Shown here: positions 1 to 11,121 of the stretch, piece by piece
Numbering within the stretch: position 1 is the stretch's first letter
How the letters are laid out: the number at the start of each line of letters is the position of its first letter
Source: Solicoccozyma terricola
Taxonomy: Eukaryota; Basidiomycota; Tremellomycetes; Filobasidiales; Piskurozymaceae
Direction of reading: 5' to 3'
Assembly (NCBI GenBank): GCA_001600875.1
Contig: BCLD01000009.1
Location: forward strand, 905,534 to 969,533
Length of the DNA stretch: 64,000 nt
Translations under genes and position numbers: made by a program
Notes under the pieces: generated by a model
The model's input: only the letters and a program-made list of their open reading frames with translations
Database searches by the model: none
What the model was told of the DNA's origin: nothing

Positions 1-1783
1 ATTCCCCGCCATCGGAATCCGAGGTCCAGTCGGACGATTATAGGGAGCCAAACGAGGATGAACAGGAGCCAGATGAGGGACTAGAGGTCGATGATATGGA
101 ATCGCTCAGTAGCGAAGATCTCGATTCCACTCCTAAGCGTAGAAAACGTAAATCGAATGGCGGTGGTTCAGCTCAGGGCAGCAAGCGATCAAAGCCTACC
201 GCAACCACGAACGGTTCTGCGAAAACACGAACGCAAAGTTGGGAACATGACGAAGAGGAGGATCAGGAGGATGACGATATCCAGCTGGAAGAGGGACAGG
301 TCATTGCAGGTCTGTACCGAACCGGCTCACTTGTCCTCGCAAATCCTTAAACCTACCCTCGTACAGGTCATATACGGCCAGCTCCTACCACCGGACACGT
401 TCCAGCAGGTCAGATATCTCGTAATACCTTCCGATGGCTGGTGAATCTGCAGGATGAGAGAAAAAACGATCGAGAGTGGTTTAGATTGCATGATCCCAGC
501 TTCAGGATGGCGGAGAAGGTGGATATATATCCCCGGGTTCTGTTCCTCCATACTGATGGCTCTGTATTATTTAGGAGTGGGTCGCTTTCGTAGCAGTCTT
601 GTCGGCGAGGATGAGGCAAATCGACGAGCAATTACCTGCCATACCGCCGAAGGATCTGATAGTGAGTGGCGAATAAACCCGACTTTAGGAGAAGGGTCGT
701 TCATTATGGCTTTGTACAGCACCGGATTTATCGAGACATAAGGTGAGTACGTGATTGTGGATGGCAAGGTGACCGCTTCTGATAACTCGGATACTGTTAT
801 ATCAAACAGATGTGCGGAAACTCTCCTTATCCGGCAGACTTGGTTCGCTCTGCTAACGTGACTCCCTCGCCCACAGTCAGTTCAGATAAGACGCCTTACA
901 AACAAAACTTCTCAATGAGTATCAGTAGATCAGGCAGGAAGGGGGTATGGGCTGGATGTAGGTATCGTCTTTCCAGAGGCTCGACGAAGAAAACGGATGT
1001 GATGACTTGCTGAACCCATGCTGCCATTCGGCTTTGTGGAGCAGATTTCATGTAAGTCTGTATGGTCGAAGTAGGAGACTGCGCAAAATATTGACGGCGG
1101 TGGGCATTCCCTTTCACCAGCTCCAGTGAGCACTATCTCTCGTGTTTGTTGTTGCGCCAACTCGTTGCTAAGTCGTTTGCGACAGTCAAACCGAACAATG
1201 GCTCTATAATAGCGGGAGGTTTATGGCAACCTGGAAAGGACGAGTTGGCCAACATCAGGTGGGTATCCTGGTCAAGAAGCTGCAACTTTTTCCCTTGTCC
1301 TGACGACATATCACAGGCAGGTGTTCCAAACCGACTCATCTGCCTTCCGGGGTGTCATTTCGGAACCTCGCTTTGAGAAGCTCTTCGGCGCAGCGAACCC
1401 GCCTCCCAAGGGAAAGAACCAACGCAGCAACGTCTTCGGGCATGATGATGCTTTGAAAGTAGCACCGAAAGGCATCGCCAAGGATCATCCGGAGATTGAC
1501 CTGCTGAAATTGCGGTCCGTTGCTGTGGTGCACCGGTGAATCCCTCTACGTTGGTTCGAGGATGATATGTTGCTAATTGAGGCTCCCCGCCAGATTCGAT
1601 GACGATATCGTCCTTTCCTCCAAGTTCATGGATGAGCTACTCGGTGTCGTAGACGTGATGACGCCGTTTATACATTGGTAGGTGCACCCCTTTTTCTTCG
1701 CAGTCATTCAACGAGGTTGCTAATCGCTGCGTACACTTGCTAGCCTGAACGATATGATCGCTCTACCTGCTCAGGCGGATTGA
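1..1783 (+). CDS. DUF2461 family protein, 5' end outside the window
   Basis: Conserved protein of the DUF2461 family; no biochemical role is established. The visible part opens with an acidic tail and a basic, NLS-like stretch (PKRRKRK). Exon joining then gives NTFRWLVNLQDERKNDREWF, PPKDLIHRIYRDI, DKTPYKQNFSMSISRSGRKG and SIIAGGLWQPGKDEL, which are the successive landmarks of this family. Introns fit at about 317-366, 513-572, 662-719 (after DLI) and 743-880 (CTAAC branch at 852), with more around 950-1190, 1260-1320, 1540-1590 and 1680-1740. The last exon ends ALPAQAD and a TGA at 1781-1783. The arginine usually found after IRYRDIR/IRF is not cleanly restored at the 880 junction, so that splice site is uncertain. 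The start codon lies to the left of the window or in unseen exons. It ends 110 bp from the stop of SLT11, so the two genes converge. Confidence 0.85.
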
Positions 1784-1892
1784 TCGAATCCGGCTTGGTT
1801 ACACCGCTTGGTCCTTGTTTACTGTACATTTTTCAAATGATATAATGTTACATGTTCATATCTAACGATGATCACATGACGGCAAGGGGTGG

Positions 1893-4049
1893 TCAAGCCA
1901 CAGAGACCTTCCCCTTTACTGAACTTGCAGCCGAGGTCGTCCCTCTCTGCGGTCGAGCACGTCCCCACACAACTTTTGCGCGTTTTCCATTAACTTCTAC
2001 ACCCGACTGTGCAGTAAGAGATTCTGCAACTCGCTCTGCCAATGGTCGGGTGGTGAAGACGATGAAGGCGCAGTCTGGGGAGAGAGAAGTGATCAGAGAC
2101 GAGATCGGCATCGATGGGACCGTGATAGCTCCACTCACGAGAAGCTGGAACGACAGAGATCGTCTTGATCTGATGTTGTTGCACGAACGGACAGCTAGAC
2201 ATCAGGGCTCCACGCACGTCTTGCTCTGTGCACTCTGGGAGAGACAAGAAGAGTAAAGTTGTCTGCGCGAGAGAGAGAGAGAGAGAGAAAAAAGAAAAAA
2301 AAAAAAGGTTGCTCAATTGAGAATTCAAGCGAATCAAGCGAAGGTGACACGCTACTCACGACGCTCTGATCTTGCGGTGCTTTCATTCCGATTTCCTCTG
2401 CGTTTTCTTTCAAGATCTTCTTGGCAACAGGGTCATTCCTACCATAGTACCTATCTTGAATGTTTTGCTTTTCGAGACCATTCTCCTTGGGCAGCTCGTG
2501 TCTGTGGTGAATCTCAAAGCGGTTAGAGACGACGACACTCCTTTTCAGGACAATGATAATTAGCTCACCTAAAGGGACATTCCGCCCCTCGCGTACACTC
2601 TCCCTTGACGAAGAAACTACAAATATGCGGTCTATTCCGCTTGTAGAATGGGTCGGATCGAGCGAGCGATTTCAGGATGTCCTGTCCTTGTGCGGAGGCG
2701 GACGGTGCTTCGAGTTGCCCGTCGGCGGAATTCGCCATCTGAGAGGAGGGGAGCAGGAGAGGAGGACAAGGACAATGAGTGCGTGATCTCAACATGGACA
2801 TCGAAACCATCATCAAACTCACTTTGGCTTCCATTACCTGAGTGTAGTACTCTGAAACAACGGACAAACAACAGGATTGGTCAAATGACAAATCCGGGGT
2901 GGCGCCGCCGATGGAGTGGGTCTTACTCACGCTTGTTGATATCGGACGTCGGAGCATCGTTTCGACGGCCGAGAGCAGCATCTCGAACCTGTACCGGTAG
3001 TTGATATTCCCTGCGCCAACCGCCAATGGCATTCAGTTATGATGTTGTTGCCACACGCCACCGTCAAAGGACACAACCGGCCCACTCACAAATCCAACAA
3101 GCACGTCTGGCAAACATTCTTGATCTTGGCACAGGTTGTACAGATCTCGGTCTTTTTGAACCGCGCACCCGATCCAGGATTCCATCGGAAGACGGTGAAT
3201 GGTCGAGTGCAGATCTGTTGGTGGATGCGGTACGGGGGTTTGTTTGGGTTGAGCTCCAGACTGTTGCGTGATTGACAATGATGGGTAGCCTGACTCACTT
3301 TGCATTCCCGGCCATACTGCTGTTTGCTCTGTGAGGCGTGGTCAGGGAATTGTCAGCACAGGTTTAGGGGAATGCTCGCTGCGCTCCGAGAAGACGTGGC
3401 GATTGTTCCACGAAGAAAGGAAGAGAGATTCTTCGCTCGCGAAGAAAGAAGAGAATGGAGGGGCTCGTTTCACCTCGCAAGAGAGAAGGGTTCTCGCTAT
3501 GCTCGGGACGCGCATTATTGATCGCTACGCTGGCAGAAGAAGAGCTCCCTAACGGGAGCCTGATCTTCGCTCTCCGAAGAAATTAATGCTCATTGCGTTC
3601 GCGAAGAATGATCGCTACGCTCGCGGGAGAAGAGCCCCCTAACGGGAGCTTGGTCTTCACTCCGCGAAGAAGATGAGTGCTCACTACGTTCGCGGTGAAT
3701 GCTCGCTACGCTCGCCATCGCACTCGCCGGTACTCACCATGCGAACATACGGATTATCACCGAGACCTTGGTGAAATGAGAAATGGAAATCGCTATGAGC
3801 ATCCACGTCGACCGGAATTTTTTTCATCATGCCGAGCTTACAGGTCTCGCATCTGCAATTAGTAGTCTAGGTGGTCAGTGGCCGGTATTCCGACGACGAC
3901 GCTACTAACAGGACACACTCACAGAATAGGAAAGTCGGAGCTTTCTGAGCCAGCTTTCTGGACGGCGCGGCGGGTCCTGGGGTTAGTCCGGCTATGGACG
4001 GTGAGAGCGTGGACGAATCACTCACGTTGACGTCGAGCTTTGGAGGCAT
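1893..4049 (-). CDS. SLT11: Pre-mRNA splicing factor SLT11/ECM2 (RBM22 family)
   Basis: Spliceosome component of the Cwc2/RBM22 class; known members bind U6 snRNA and the pre-mRNA near the catalytic centre. Joined exons read [43 protein letters not shown], then a zinc-ribbon part with [10 protein letters not shown] and [19 protein letters not shown]. Next comes the CCCH finger [18 protein letters not shown], and a C-terminal RRM whose last part reads [18 protein letters not shown] and [18 protein letters not shown] before the TGA at 1893-1895. The 5' exons are tiny: 24 nt (4026-4049), 35 nt (3923-3957), 11 nt (3842-3852), 29 nt (3738-3766) and 30 nt (3299-3328). The 409-nt intron between the last two (3329-3737) is almost wholly a GC-rich repeat. 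The 185-bp gap to NMT1 is a divergent promoter. Confidence 0.93.
3369..3728 (-). repeat. GC-rich tandem repeat filling an SLT11 intron (copy A)
   Basis: Read on the gene's sense (minus) strand this intron carries degenerate copies of the elements seen at 45.3 kb and 61.0 kb. These are GCGAGCGTAGCGAGCATTC-like blocks, GGAGTGAAGACCAAGCTCCC, and the hairpin block GCTCCCGTTAGGGAGC. The block takes up nearly all of the 409-nt intron 3329-3737, while neighbouring introns are 40-90 nt. It starts within about 10-20 nt of the 5' splice site. Copies are more diverged than at the other two loci. Confidence 0.85.
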
Positions 4050-4234
4050 GACAGACTGGATGTTGGATGTGTGTGGTTGGATGGATGTGAATGCTGTTGT
4101 GAACGATGAGAGTGGTGTTGAGCCGAATGACCAAACAAACTGACAGATTACGTAATTCGGGAGGGAGGGAGAGGGGGGGAGGGGAGGGGGGTAGAGGGTA
4201 TAGCATATCATCCACAACCAACCACCACCACACC
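4050..4234. promoter_or_regulatory. Divergent promoter SLT11 / NMT1
   Basis: 185 bp separate the two start codons, so both upstream regions must share this segment. It holds a purine-rich (G/A) stretch at about 4160-4200 and the ACCACCACCAC leader just before the NMT1 ATG. No TATA box is visible. Confidence 0.6.
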
Positions 4235-6872
4235 ATGCCCATCCCAACAGATTCAGCGCATCTCGATCCAGCCGACAATCCATACACAGAAGCAGACGAG
4301 GACCAGCCAGCCATACGCGATCTGCTGGACAAGTTTGCGTCGTTGAACGAGCAAGCTCAGCAACATCCTCACTCCGATGACGATGCTTCAGCCGATGAGG
4401 ATGGTGAAGGGGCAATCGCCGACGGGGAACAGGCGGGACTAGAACCCTCCGCTGGACAGTCTGAACCCTCGGACAAGAAAAAGAAGAAGAAGAAGAAGAG
4501 TAAAGCGGCAAAGGCAGTTCAGAAACTCAAGTAGGTGCTACACAACCCTTCCTTCCCCTGGTTTCCACCTGCGGACTAGGATTCTCACTTGGGAATGTAT
4601 ATCGGTTGGTAGAGAACTGGGTACAGGTAGACTACCAGATGAGCTCGTGCAGCAAGTACAAGTCCAGGTCAAGGCAGATGCTGGCATCGGCGCGAACGAG
4701 GTCAGCGAAGGTGAGTTGAATCTTTGGGACCCGGCCGCCATACCAAATCTGTCAGTTCAAACGCTGATGATGCTCCGGTGGAATTCCTCCAACAGCGGAG
4801 ATTCGGAGAGCTATGAAGGCTATGGACTTTATGAAGATCCTGGAAGGGAAAAAAGCGATCGGAAACCAATCCAACACCAAGGATCTTGGCGAACACAAGG
4901 TAAGCGGGCGTGTATCTGAATATATTTTTTGCGCCCACGCAACCGATGGATTGAACGACACACACACCTTCCCTGCTGCACAGTTCTGGAAGACCCAGCC
5001 AGTCCCTCAAAATCTTTCACAAAATGCTACTGCTGGATCGTCATCCTCCCAACCTGCCATCGTGGAAGGACCCATCGATCCACCCAAGACCGTCGCTGAT
5101 ATCCGCTCAGAGCCTCTCCCTTTACCAGCTGGATATGAGTGGTCAATGGTCGACGTTCTCAACGACGATGAGCTGTCGGAACTGCGAACGCTGTTATCAG
5201 AGAACTATGTCGAGGACGACGATGCTTCGTTTAGGCTCAATTATTCCAAAGAGTTCTTGTTGTGGTAAGTCCCTGGCCTGCTGAAAGTGAAGGTTCCCCC
5301 AGTTGGGATTGATCATGCCCTCCCTCCCTCCCTCCCTTACAGGGCCCTTACCGCTCCAGGATATGAGGCAGACTGGCATATTGGTATTCGAGTGGCAAAG
5401 ACCAAGAAGCTGGTCGCCTTCATCTCCGGCATCAAAGTAGAGGTTCGCGTCCGTAACAAGTAAGTGGTCTTGATGCCTGCTTCACGGTCTACCATATTTA
5501 AATCTCCTCTCCCACCCGCAAATCACAGCACTTTCCCGTCGGCCGAAATCAACTTCCTCTGCGCTCACAAAAAGCTTCGATCCAAGCGTTTGGCGCCCGT
5601 GCTGATCAAGGAGGTAACTAGGAGGTGCAACCTCAAGGAAATCTGGCAAGCAGTATATACCGCTGGAGTGGTCCTGCCAACTCCTATTGGAACATGTCGG
5701 TATGTAAGCTTCTCGCTACCCAGCATACGCAGCTCCGACTAAGGTGGGGCTTCTACCGATCACAGATACTACCACCGCAACTTGAACCCACCCAAGCTCG
5801 TCGATATCGGTTTTACACCAGTCGGCCGAGGCGAGACTGTTTCCAGGATGGTCAAGAAATACGCGCTGCCATCGAAACCTTTACTTCCAGGCTTCCGCGA
5901 GATGACTAAAGCAGATGTGCCACAAGTGGGAGCCCTGCTGCGCAAGTATATGGCTCGCTTTGACATTGTGCAGACTTTCGAGAAGGATGAGGAGGTGGAG
6001 CACTGGTTCTTGAGTGGTAGAGGCACGGGGAACAGGGAGCCTGGTGGTGGCCAGGGGAGAGATGGGCAGGTCGTATGGGCGTATGTCGTCGAGGTGAGCG
6101 GGTTTGGTTCTTTTGGCGGTGATTTTTTTCTTCGTTTCCTCGTCGGCTGAACGCATCGTGCTGTCTAGGATCCCGCAACGCACAACATCACCGACATGGT
6201 ATCTTTCTATTCCCTCCCGTCTTTGGTCATGAAACATGAAAAACACCGGGATATTCATACCGCTTACGCCTTCTACTATGCATCCGATGTCTTGTTCTCG
6301 CCCGGTGGCAGCGATGAGGATGCAAGCAAGAAGAAAGATATTTTAGCGTTGAGACTGAATGACTTGATGAAGGATGCTATGATTATTGCAAAGCAGGTGA
6401 ATATGCGTCGGTTGTTCTTTCACCCCTGCCTGACATCAACTGATGGCGTGTGTTCGACCTACAGGCCGAGTTTGACGTTTTCAATGCGTTGTCGTCGATG
6501 GATAACAACTTGTTCTTGCAGGAGCAATTAGTGAGTCGAGATGGAATGTATGTGAGAGTTTAGACCCTGATGTCGTCTTCTACCGCAGTTCGGCATGGGT
6601 GATGGGTATCTCGTGAGTAGCCATTTGGTGCCGTAACTGATATGTTTCTAATTCCATTCCGCTTACCTCTCGTCACCTCAATCGCCGCTCACCGGGGATA
6701 TTCTTAGAACTGTACGTCCGAAGAAGTGTCCTGATACCGGCCGGCCGTCTACTGACAATATCGACGGAAACCTGCAGATTACCTTTACAACTGGCAATGC
6801 AATCCCATCGATGGTGGTAGCACTGGCATGAGAAGTCGACAGACGAGTGGTATTGGAATAGTCATGCTTTGA
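4235..6872 (+). CDS. NMT1: Glycylpeptide N-tetradecanoyltransferase (N-myristoyltransferase)
   Basis: Transfers myristate from myristoyl-CoA to the N-terminal glycine of substrate proteins in the cytosol. The ATG at 4235 follows a short leader. The N-terminus is acidic and ends in a lysine run (ten K/S residues), as is usual for a ribosome-binding NMT tail. Joined exons then show the GNAT-fold core: [103 protein letters not shown] and GGSTGMRSR. The protein ends GIGIVML with TGA at 6870-6872. A terminal leucine whose carboxylate acts as catalytic base is the family hallmark, which supports this stop. About eleven short introns fit. Domain order and length are normal, with no lesion seen. Confidence 0.95.
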
Positions 6873-7198
6873 TGAGTGGACAGGGAATTTTCGCAATGGC
6901 GACGTGACGAACCCTACGCTACGTATGCGTCAACATGCAGTGGAGTCTTTTCCGTCATCTCATAGTCAACGTCATGCAATAGAATAATATCATGACACAA
7001 ACGTCGAGCATAAGGGCGAACCCAAACGCATTAAAAGGGATTCCAGGCAATGTTCTCGTGTACTTTGGGAAACCTAAACATCCAAATCTTCCATTCTCTA
7101 CCTCCTTTCAACTACGAAACCGGGAAAAAAAAAGTGGAAAAATGAACCGCTGCAGCTCTCATCCCTGAATCTCTACGAGTCTAGGTGACTCGCTTCGA
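6873..7198. other. Convergent 3' regions of NMT1 and PMP3
   Basis: 326 bp between two stop codons on opposite strands. It is AT-richer than the flanking exons and has a short A run at about 7125. I see no further gene or RNA in it. Confidence 0.6.
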
Positions 7199-7826
7199 TC
7201 AATATTTAAGAACTGTGATTGGAGGATACCGTTGATAAGCTATTGATCTGGGATATGCATCTGGAATTGCAAAGGATGACTCACTGATATACAACGCGTG
7301 CTGTAGGCAGGAGAAGGATGCGTGGTTGATCAGTATATTATTCCGCAGCGCTGCAGACCCCTCGAGACCGTGTCTCCCACGGCCCACTTACGATGATACC
7401 GGGACTGTGATTGGAGTGACATCGTGGACGTTGTTAGAACGACAAGGTGTCAGACTACACAAGCTGGGTCATCACTCACATGTAACCCAAGAGAGTCAAA
7501 CAGATGTTGATCAAAAGATCTGCGCCACAGCCTCGTTCAAGGAAGACACCGAGAGGTGGCTGCGAAGAGTTTGGGAGGGGAGCGGAGCGGACGATGGGGA
7601 AGTGTTAGCATGGGGGACAACCAATCCAGCGGCGGGTGGCACTCACCAAGATGACCGCAAGGACGATCTTGCAGATGTCGGAGCAGGCTGTGATAGGGAA
7701 GCCACAAAGGAGATCAATCAATTGATCGCGCCCCGTTCTATAACTCGCGACAAGAAGACGACGGTGCGAGTTGGGAGTGACGGTATGGGTGGTGGCAGAA
7801 AGGGAAGGAGACTCACTGAAAGCCAT
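7199..7826 (-). CDS. PMP3: Plasma membrane proteolipid 3 (UPF0057/PMP3 family)
   Basis: Very small hydrophobic plasma-membrane protein; in yeast PMP3 influences membrane potential and cation tolerance. Six exons give an intact 57-aa protein: 7817-7826 (10 nt, MAF plus one base), 7647-7687 (41 nt, CSDICKIVLAVIL), 7480-7559 (80 nt, PPLGVFLERGCGADLLIN through LGY), 7392-7404 (13 nt, PGII), 7285-7300 (16 nt, HALYI) and 7199-7212 (14 nt, ILKY stop). All five introns have GTGAGT or GTAAGT donors and AG acceptors, and the phases add up to 174 nt. The result has the family pattern of two membrane segments, the ERGCG loop and the LGYIPGIIHALYIILKY end. It shares a promoter region with UNG1. Confidence 0.95.
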
Positions 7827-8358
7827 TGTGAGTGAGATGCGGGGATGTGGTTGAGGTTGTTGTGTTGTGGATGATATGATGTAGACTGACGTTCCCTGTT
7901 CCCGGGTTTGTTTTGCGGGAGGAAGCGGGGTGAGTGGGTGGGCGGGTGGCGTTGCGGGAAAGAACAAATGACGTCAGAGGAAGGGAGGGGGAGGGGGGCA
8001 CGTGACTCGCACAGCCAGGGAGGGCCTTAGGAGACATGGCCTGCGAAGGGCACCACTGACTGGAGGAGTATGGATTGGCTACCATTGTACATGTATGTCT
8101 GTCTGCAGCAGATTCCTGTGCTGCTCGTAGCTGTTCCCAAACCCATCACCCAACACCCAACACCCCTACCCAAGACACCTGCTTTGACCATTATTTTACC
8201 TCTGCCACGTGATTATATAAGCGTCGCGTGGCAAGATTCAAAACTCGACATCGATCGGGAAATCATCCTTCAACGGGCTCATTCAGCTCATCCCAGTGCT
8301 GGGCAGACTGCAGTATCGCATGCTCACAAGGTCTCGCCTCCCCAGGATTCAGCTCAAC
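7827..8358. promoter_or_regulatory. Divergent promoter PMP3 / UNG1 with two CACGTG boxes
   Basis: This 532-bp spacer has CACGTG at 7999-8004 (173 bp upstream of the PMP3 ATG) and at 8206-8211. The second box sits beside TATATAA at 8214-8220, about 140 bp upstream of the UNG1 ATG. CACGTG is the core of bHLH (Cbf1-like) sites. The binding factor is inference. Confidence 0.5.
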
Positions 8359-9926
8359 ATGTCATCTCCTCTGTTTGCTACGGCAAAAGCTGCAATTATG
8401 GCAACAGCAGCAGCAGCAGACTCAAATACATCTACAATCAACGGCCGGGTCGCGTCCAAGAGGTCCATGTCGGACAGCCTGGATGCAGTAAATGCAGCAA
8501 TGCCGATTAAAAAGCCGAAGGTGCAGCGCAAGCCAGTGGTGCAGAAGACGCTGTTTATGCCGGGCTGTTAGTAGCGTTATGCATACTCACAACGAGGAAC
8601 GGTCGGAACTGACAACCAGGCTTGTCCCAGTGTCCCCTCTCAAACCCACCACTACGCCTTTCATCCCTCCAGCATTGGCCAAGGCAGTCTCCAAGACGGC
8701 TCCATCCACGACCGAATCTACAACTTGTGACATCTTGAAAAAGGAGTTCGTCGATGCTCTCACACCAGACCTCCAGGAGCTGCTCCAGCTCGAGATCGAT
8801 ACCATGGGCAATGACTGGTTCGTCGCGCTGAGAGGAGAGTTTGTGAAGCCTTATTTCCGGGATGTGAGCCTTGAGAATCGCCTGCATTCACCGCTGAGAC
8901 TAAATACCATCACTTCGTTCACAGCTCAAGACGTTTATCATTAAAGAACAGCAAACTCAAAAGGTGTTCCCGCCTGGTGGGTTGGTGAAATCAATAGGCA
9001 CTCTGACGTGCCGCTGATTGTATCTCGCACTCCAGCTCACGATATTTATTCATGGTCAAGGCTTTGCCCACTACCAGCCATTCGCGTGGTTGTGATCGGT
9101 GAGTAACGTCATAAGCGTGGGCTCTGACGGGCACTAACTCGCGTCTGGTTGAAAATCGCAGGACAGGATCCATACCATGTGAGTGGAAACGAGTATATCA
9201 CCCTCTCTACTCTGCGTCCTGACGGCCACAATGCATATAGGACGATGGGCAAGCCCACGTACGTCCAGCTGGACTACGATCAGCATATCCCTACATCTGA
9301 CCTAATCCTTGGCCACCCATAGGGTCTGGCATTCTCAGTTCGCAAAGGCGTACGGATACCACCTTCCTTGCGGAACATGTATAAGGAACTGGGGAACGAG
9401 ATATCGGAATTCAAAATACCGCAGCATGGGTCAGTGTGCACAAAGGAGGATGTGTAGGGGAATTGGCTGCTGAAGCGACCTCCTCGAACCCATCCTAGCG
9501 ACCTGACTAGTTGGGCACAGCAAGGCGTACTACTGTTGAACACCTCGTTGACGGTGCGAGCACATCAGGTGAGCCGATTTCAACAAACTTGTGATCGGCT
9601 GTTAACATCAAGCACCGCAGGCTGCATCACATTCGCGCAAGGGATGGGACACCTTCACGACCGCCGTTCTGGATACCATCGTATCACGACTTTCGCCAAC
9701 AGGCATCGAGGCCGGGGCAAAAGGGGTCGTGTTCATGGCTTGGGGCGCACATGCCGGAAAGCTTTGCACCAAGATTGGTGGCGACCATATGGTACTGATG
9801 TCGGCACATCCGTCTCCACTGAGTGCATCTAGAGGTTTCTTTGGCAATGGACATTTCAACAAGGCAAACGAATGGCTAGAGGAGAGGTATGGAAAGGAAG
9901 GGAGAATCAACTGGACGATAGACTGA
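8359..9926 (+). CDS. UNG1: Uracil-DNA glycosylase
   Basis: Removes uracil from DNA in base-excision repair. The N-terminus ([13 protein letters not shown], then a basic KRSMSD and [10 protein letters not shown] region) precedes the family-1 core. The core reads [15 protein letters not shown], then VVVIGQDPYH with the catalytic Asp, then [33 protein letters not shown], and the leucine loop [14 protein letters not shown]. The stop is TGA at 9924-9926. The catalytic QDPYH is encoded by a 17-nt exon (9162-9178), followed by an 18-nt exon (9241-9258). An in-frame upstream ATG at 8296 would add an arginine-rich, mitochondrial-type leader (MLGRLQYRMLTRSRLPRIQL), so a longer mitochondrial form is possible. 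It converges with the next gene at 47 bp. Confidence 0.95.
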
Positions 9927-9973
9927 ATCCGGGACGTCCGAGATGTATCTCTATATGTCACGATATGTGATTT

Positions 9974-11121
9974 TTACTGTAAAAGTCTCCGCTGCCACTC
10001 CCCAAGGTTGAGCTGCCACGCCCATTGATGGTTCACCTGCCGCAAAACCCTCCCCACCTCCTCGTCGTGTAATGCCGTGTTCCCGGCTGTCATTCCCCCG
10101 CCTCCCGGATACTGTGCGATCTTCTTCATCAGCGAGCGAGCGAACCGTCCGCTGGGGCCAGCAAGATTGAGCCCTAAAACGAGCGGATGCCGAAAAGACT
10201 AAGTGGTGAGCTCCAGCGCCAATCCTTGAAACACTATCACACCCACATCTCTGCACCTGACGAACATCGTCTGGACATCGCCTTCCATAGTAAAAACGCG
10301 TGTACCACTGCATCCAACCGCGAGGGTCCCCTTCCCATATCCATCCGCTCTTCTCCCATTCTCGCAGACCTTGGCCAGCATGCACACCGTATCGATTGAC
10401 CTCTGCAACTCGACTCGGTGCTGTGAGATGAGTCTCAGGCGCGATCGGATCCGGAGGTCCAAACCATGACGGTGGAAGCTCCTCGAGATCTTCTGTCGAA
10501 TGAAGAGGTCGCTTGAGGACGTTTGAGTATTCGTCGCTGTCAAAAACTGTCATACTCAGACTCCTCCCATTTGCAACTTGAAGAAACCTACGCATAATAG
10601 TTGCCGCCGAAAGCACCTCTCCGAAATACTTCCTCAGGCGTCAGATTGGGTTCAAACACCCCTTTCCATCGACCTTCAAAGATCAGTCGCCCCGTACCGT
10701 CGACCATCCTGGCAGGAACTGGCTGTAGGCTGTAATCCTCGTCCTCGTCCTCCTCACCTTCAGCATATCGAACTGCTGTTTCTGCTGGAATTATCACTTT
10801 CGGTAGCTTCGGCAGAGAATCTTCGGTCCTCTTCCGCTTGGAAGGTGTATCATATGAATCATCCCAATCATCTGGAAGCTTTTGATGCTCAGTTGCGGCA
10901 TTCTCAATCCTTGCGGAACGCCGCGTCGGTTTGGAGGTTCGTGATGACTTCGTCTTGGGTTGCTTCACTGGCCTTGACGCGCTTCTCTCGTCTTTGGGTT
11001 GAGTGGGTCCAGCGGCTTGCAGACCGAGCGAGGCGAGCAGCTCAGCATTGGACCTGATGGTGGCAATCCGTTGCTCCTCGTATGATAGGTCGCCTCCAAG
11101 CTCATTCCCATCGTCACTCAT
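9974..11121 (-). CDS. Conserved eukaryotic protein of unknown function
   Basis: I recognise this as a conserved protein but know no function. It starts MSDDGNELGGDLSYEEQRIA and continues with a basic, Ser/Arg-rich region (KTKSSRTSKPTRRSARIEN). A globular part follows: RWKGVFEPNLTPEEVFRRGA, FGGNYY, ELPPSWF, VNRYGVHAGQGLREWEKSGW, GWMQWYTRFYYGRR, GPSGRFARSLMKK and LRQVNHQWAWQLNLGEWQ, ending LLQ with TAA at 9974-9976. The Trp/Tyr-rich signature W-x2-GWI-x4-DPxGWxQWYxRFYxGRR is strikingly regular. Introns fit at about 10565-10595 and between RQVQRC and GLNLAGP. The basic N-terminus suggests a nuclear protein (inference). Confidence 0.75.
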
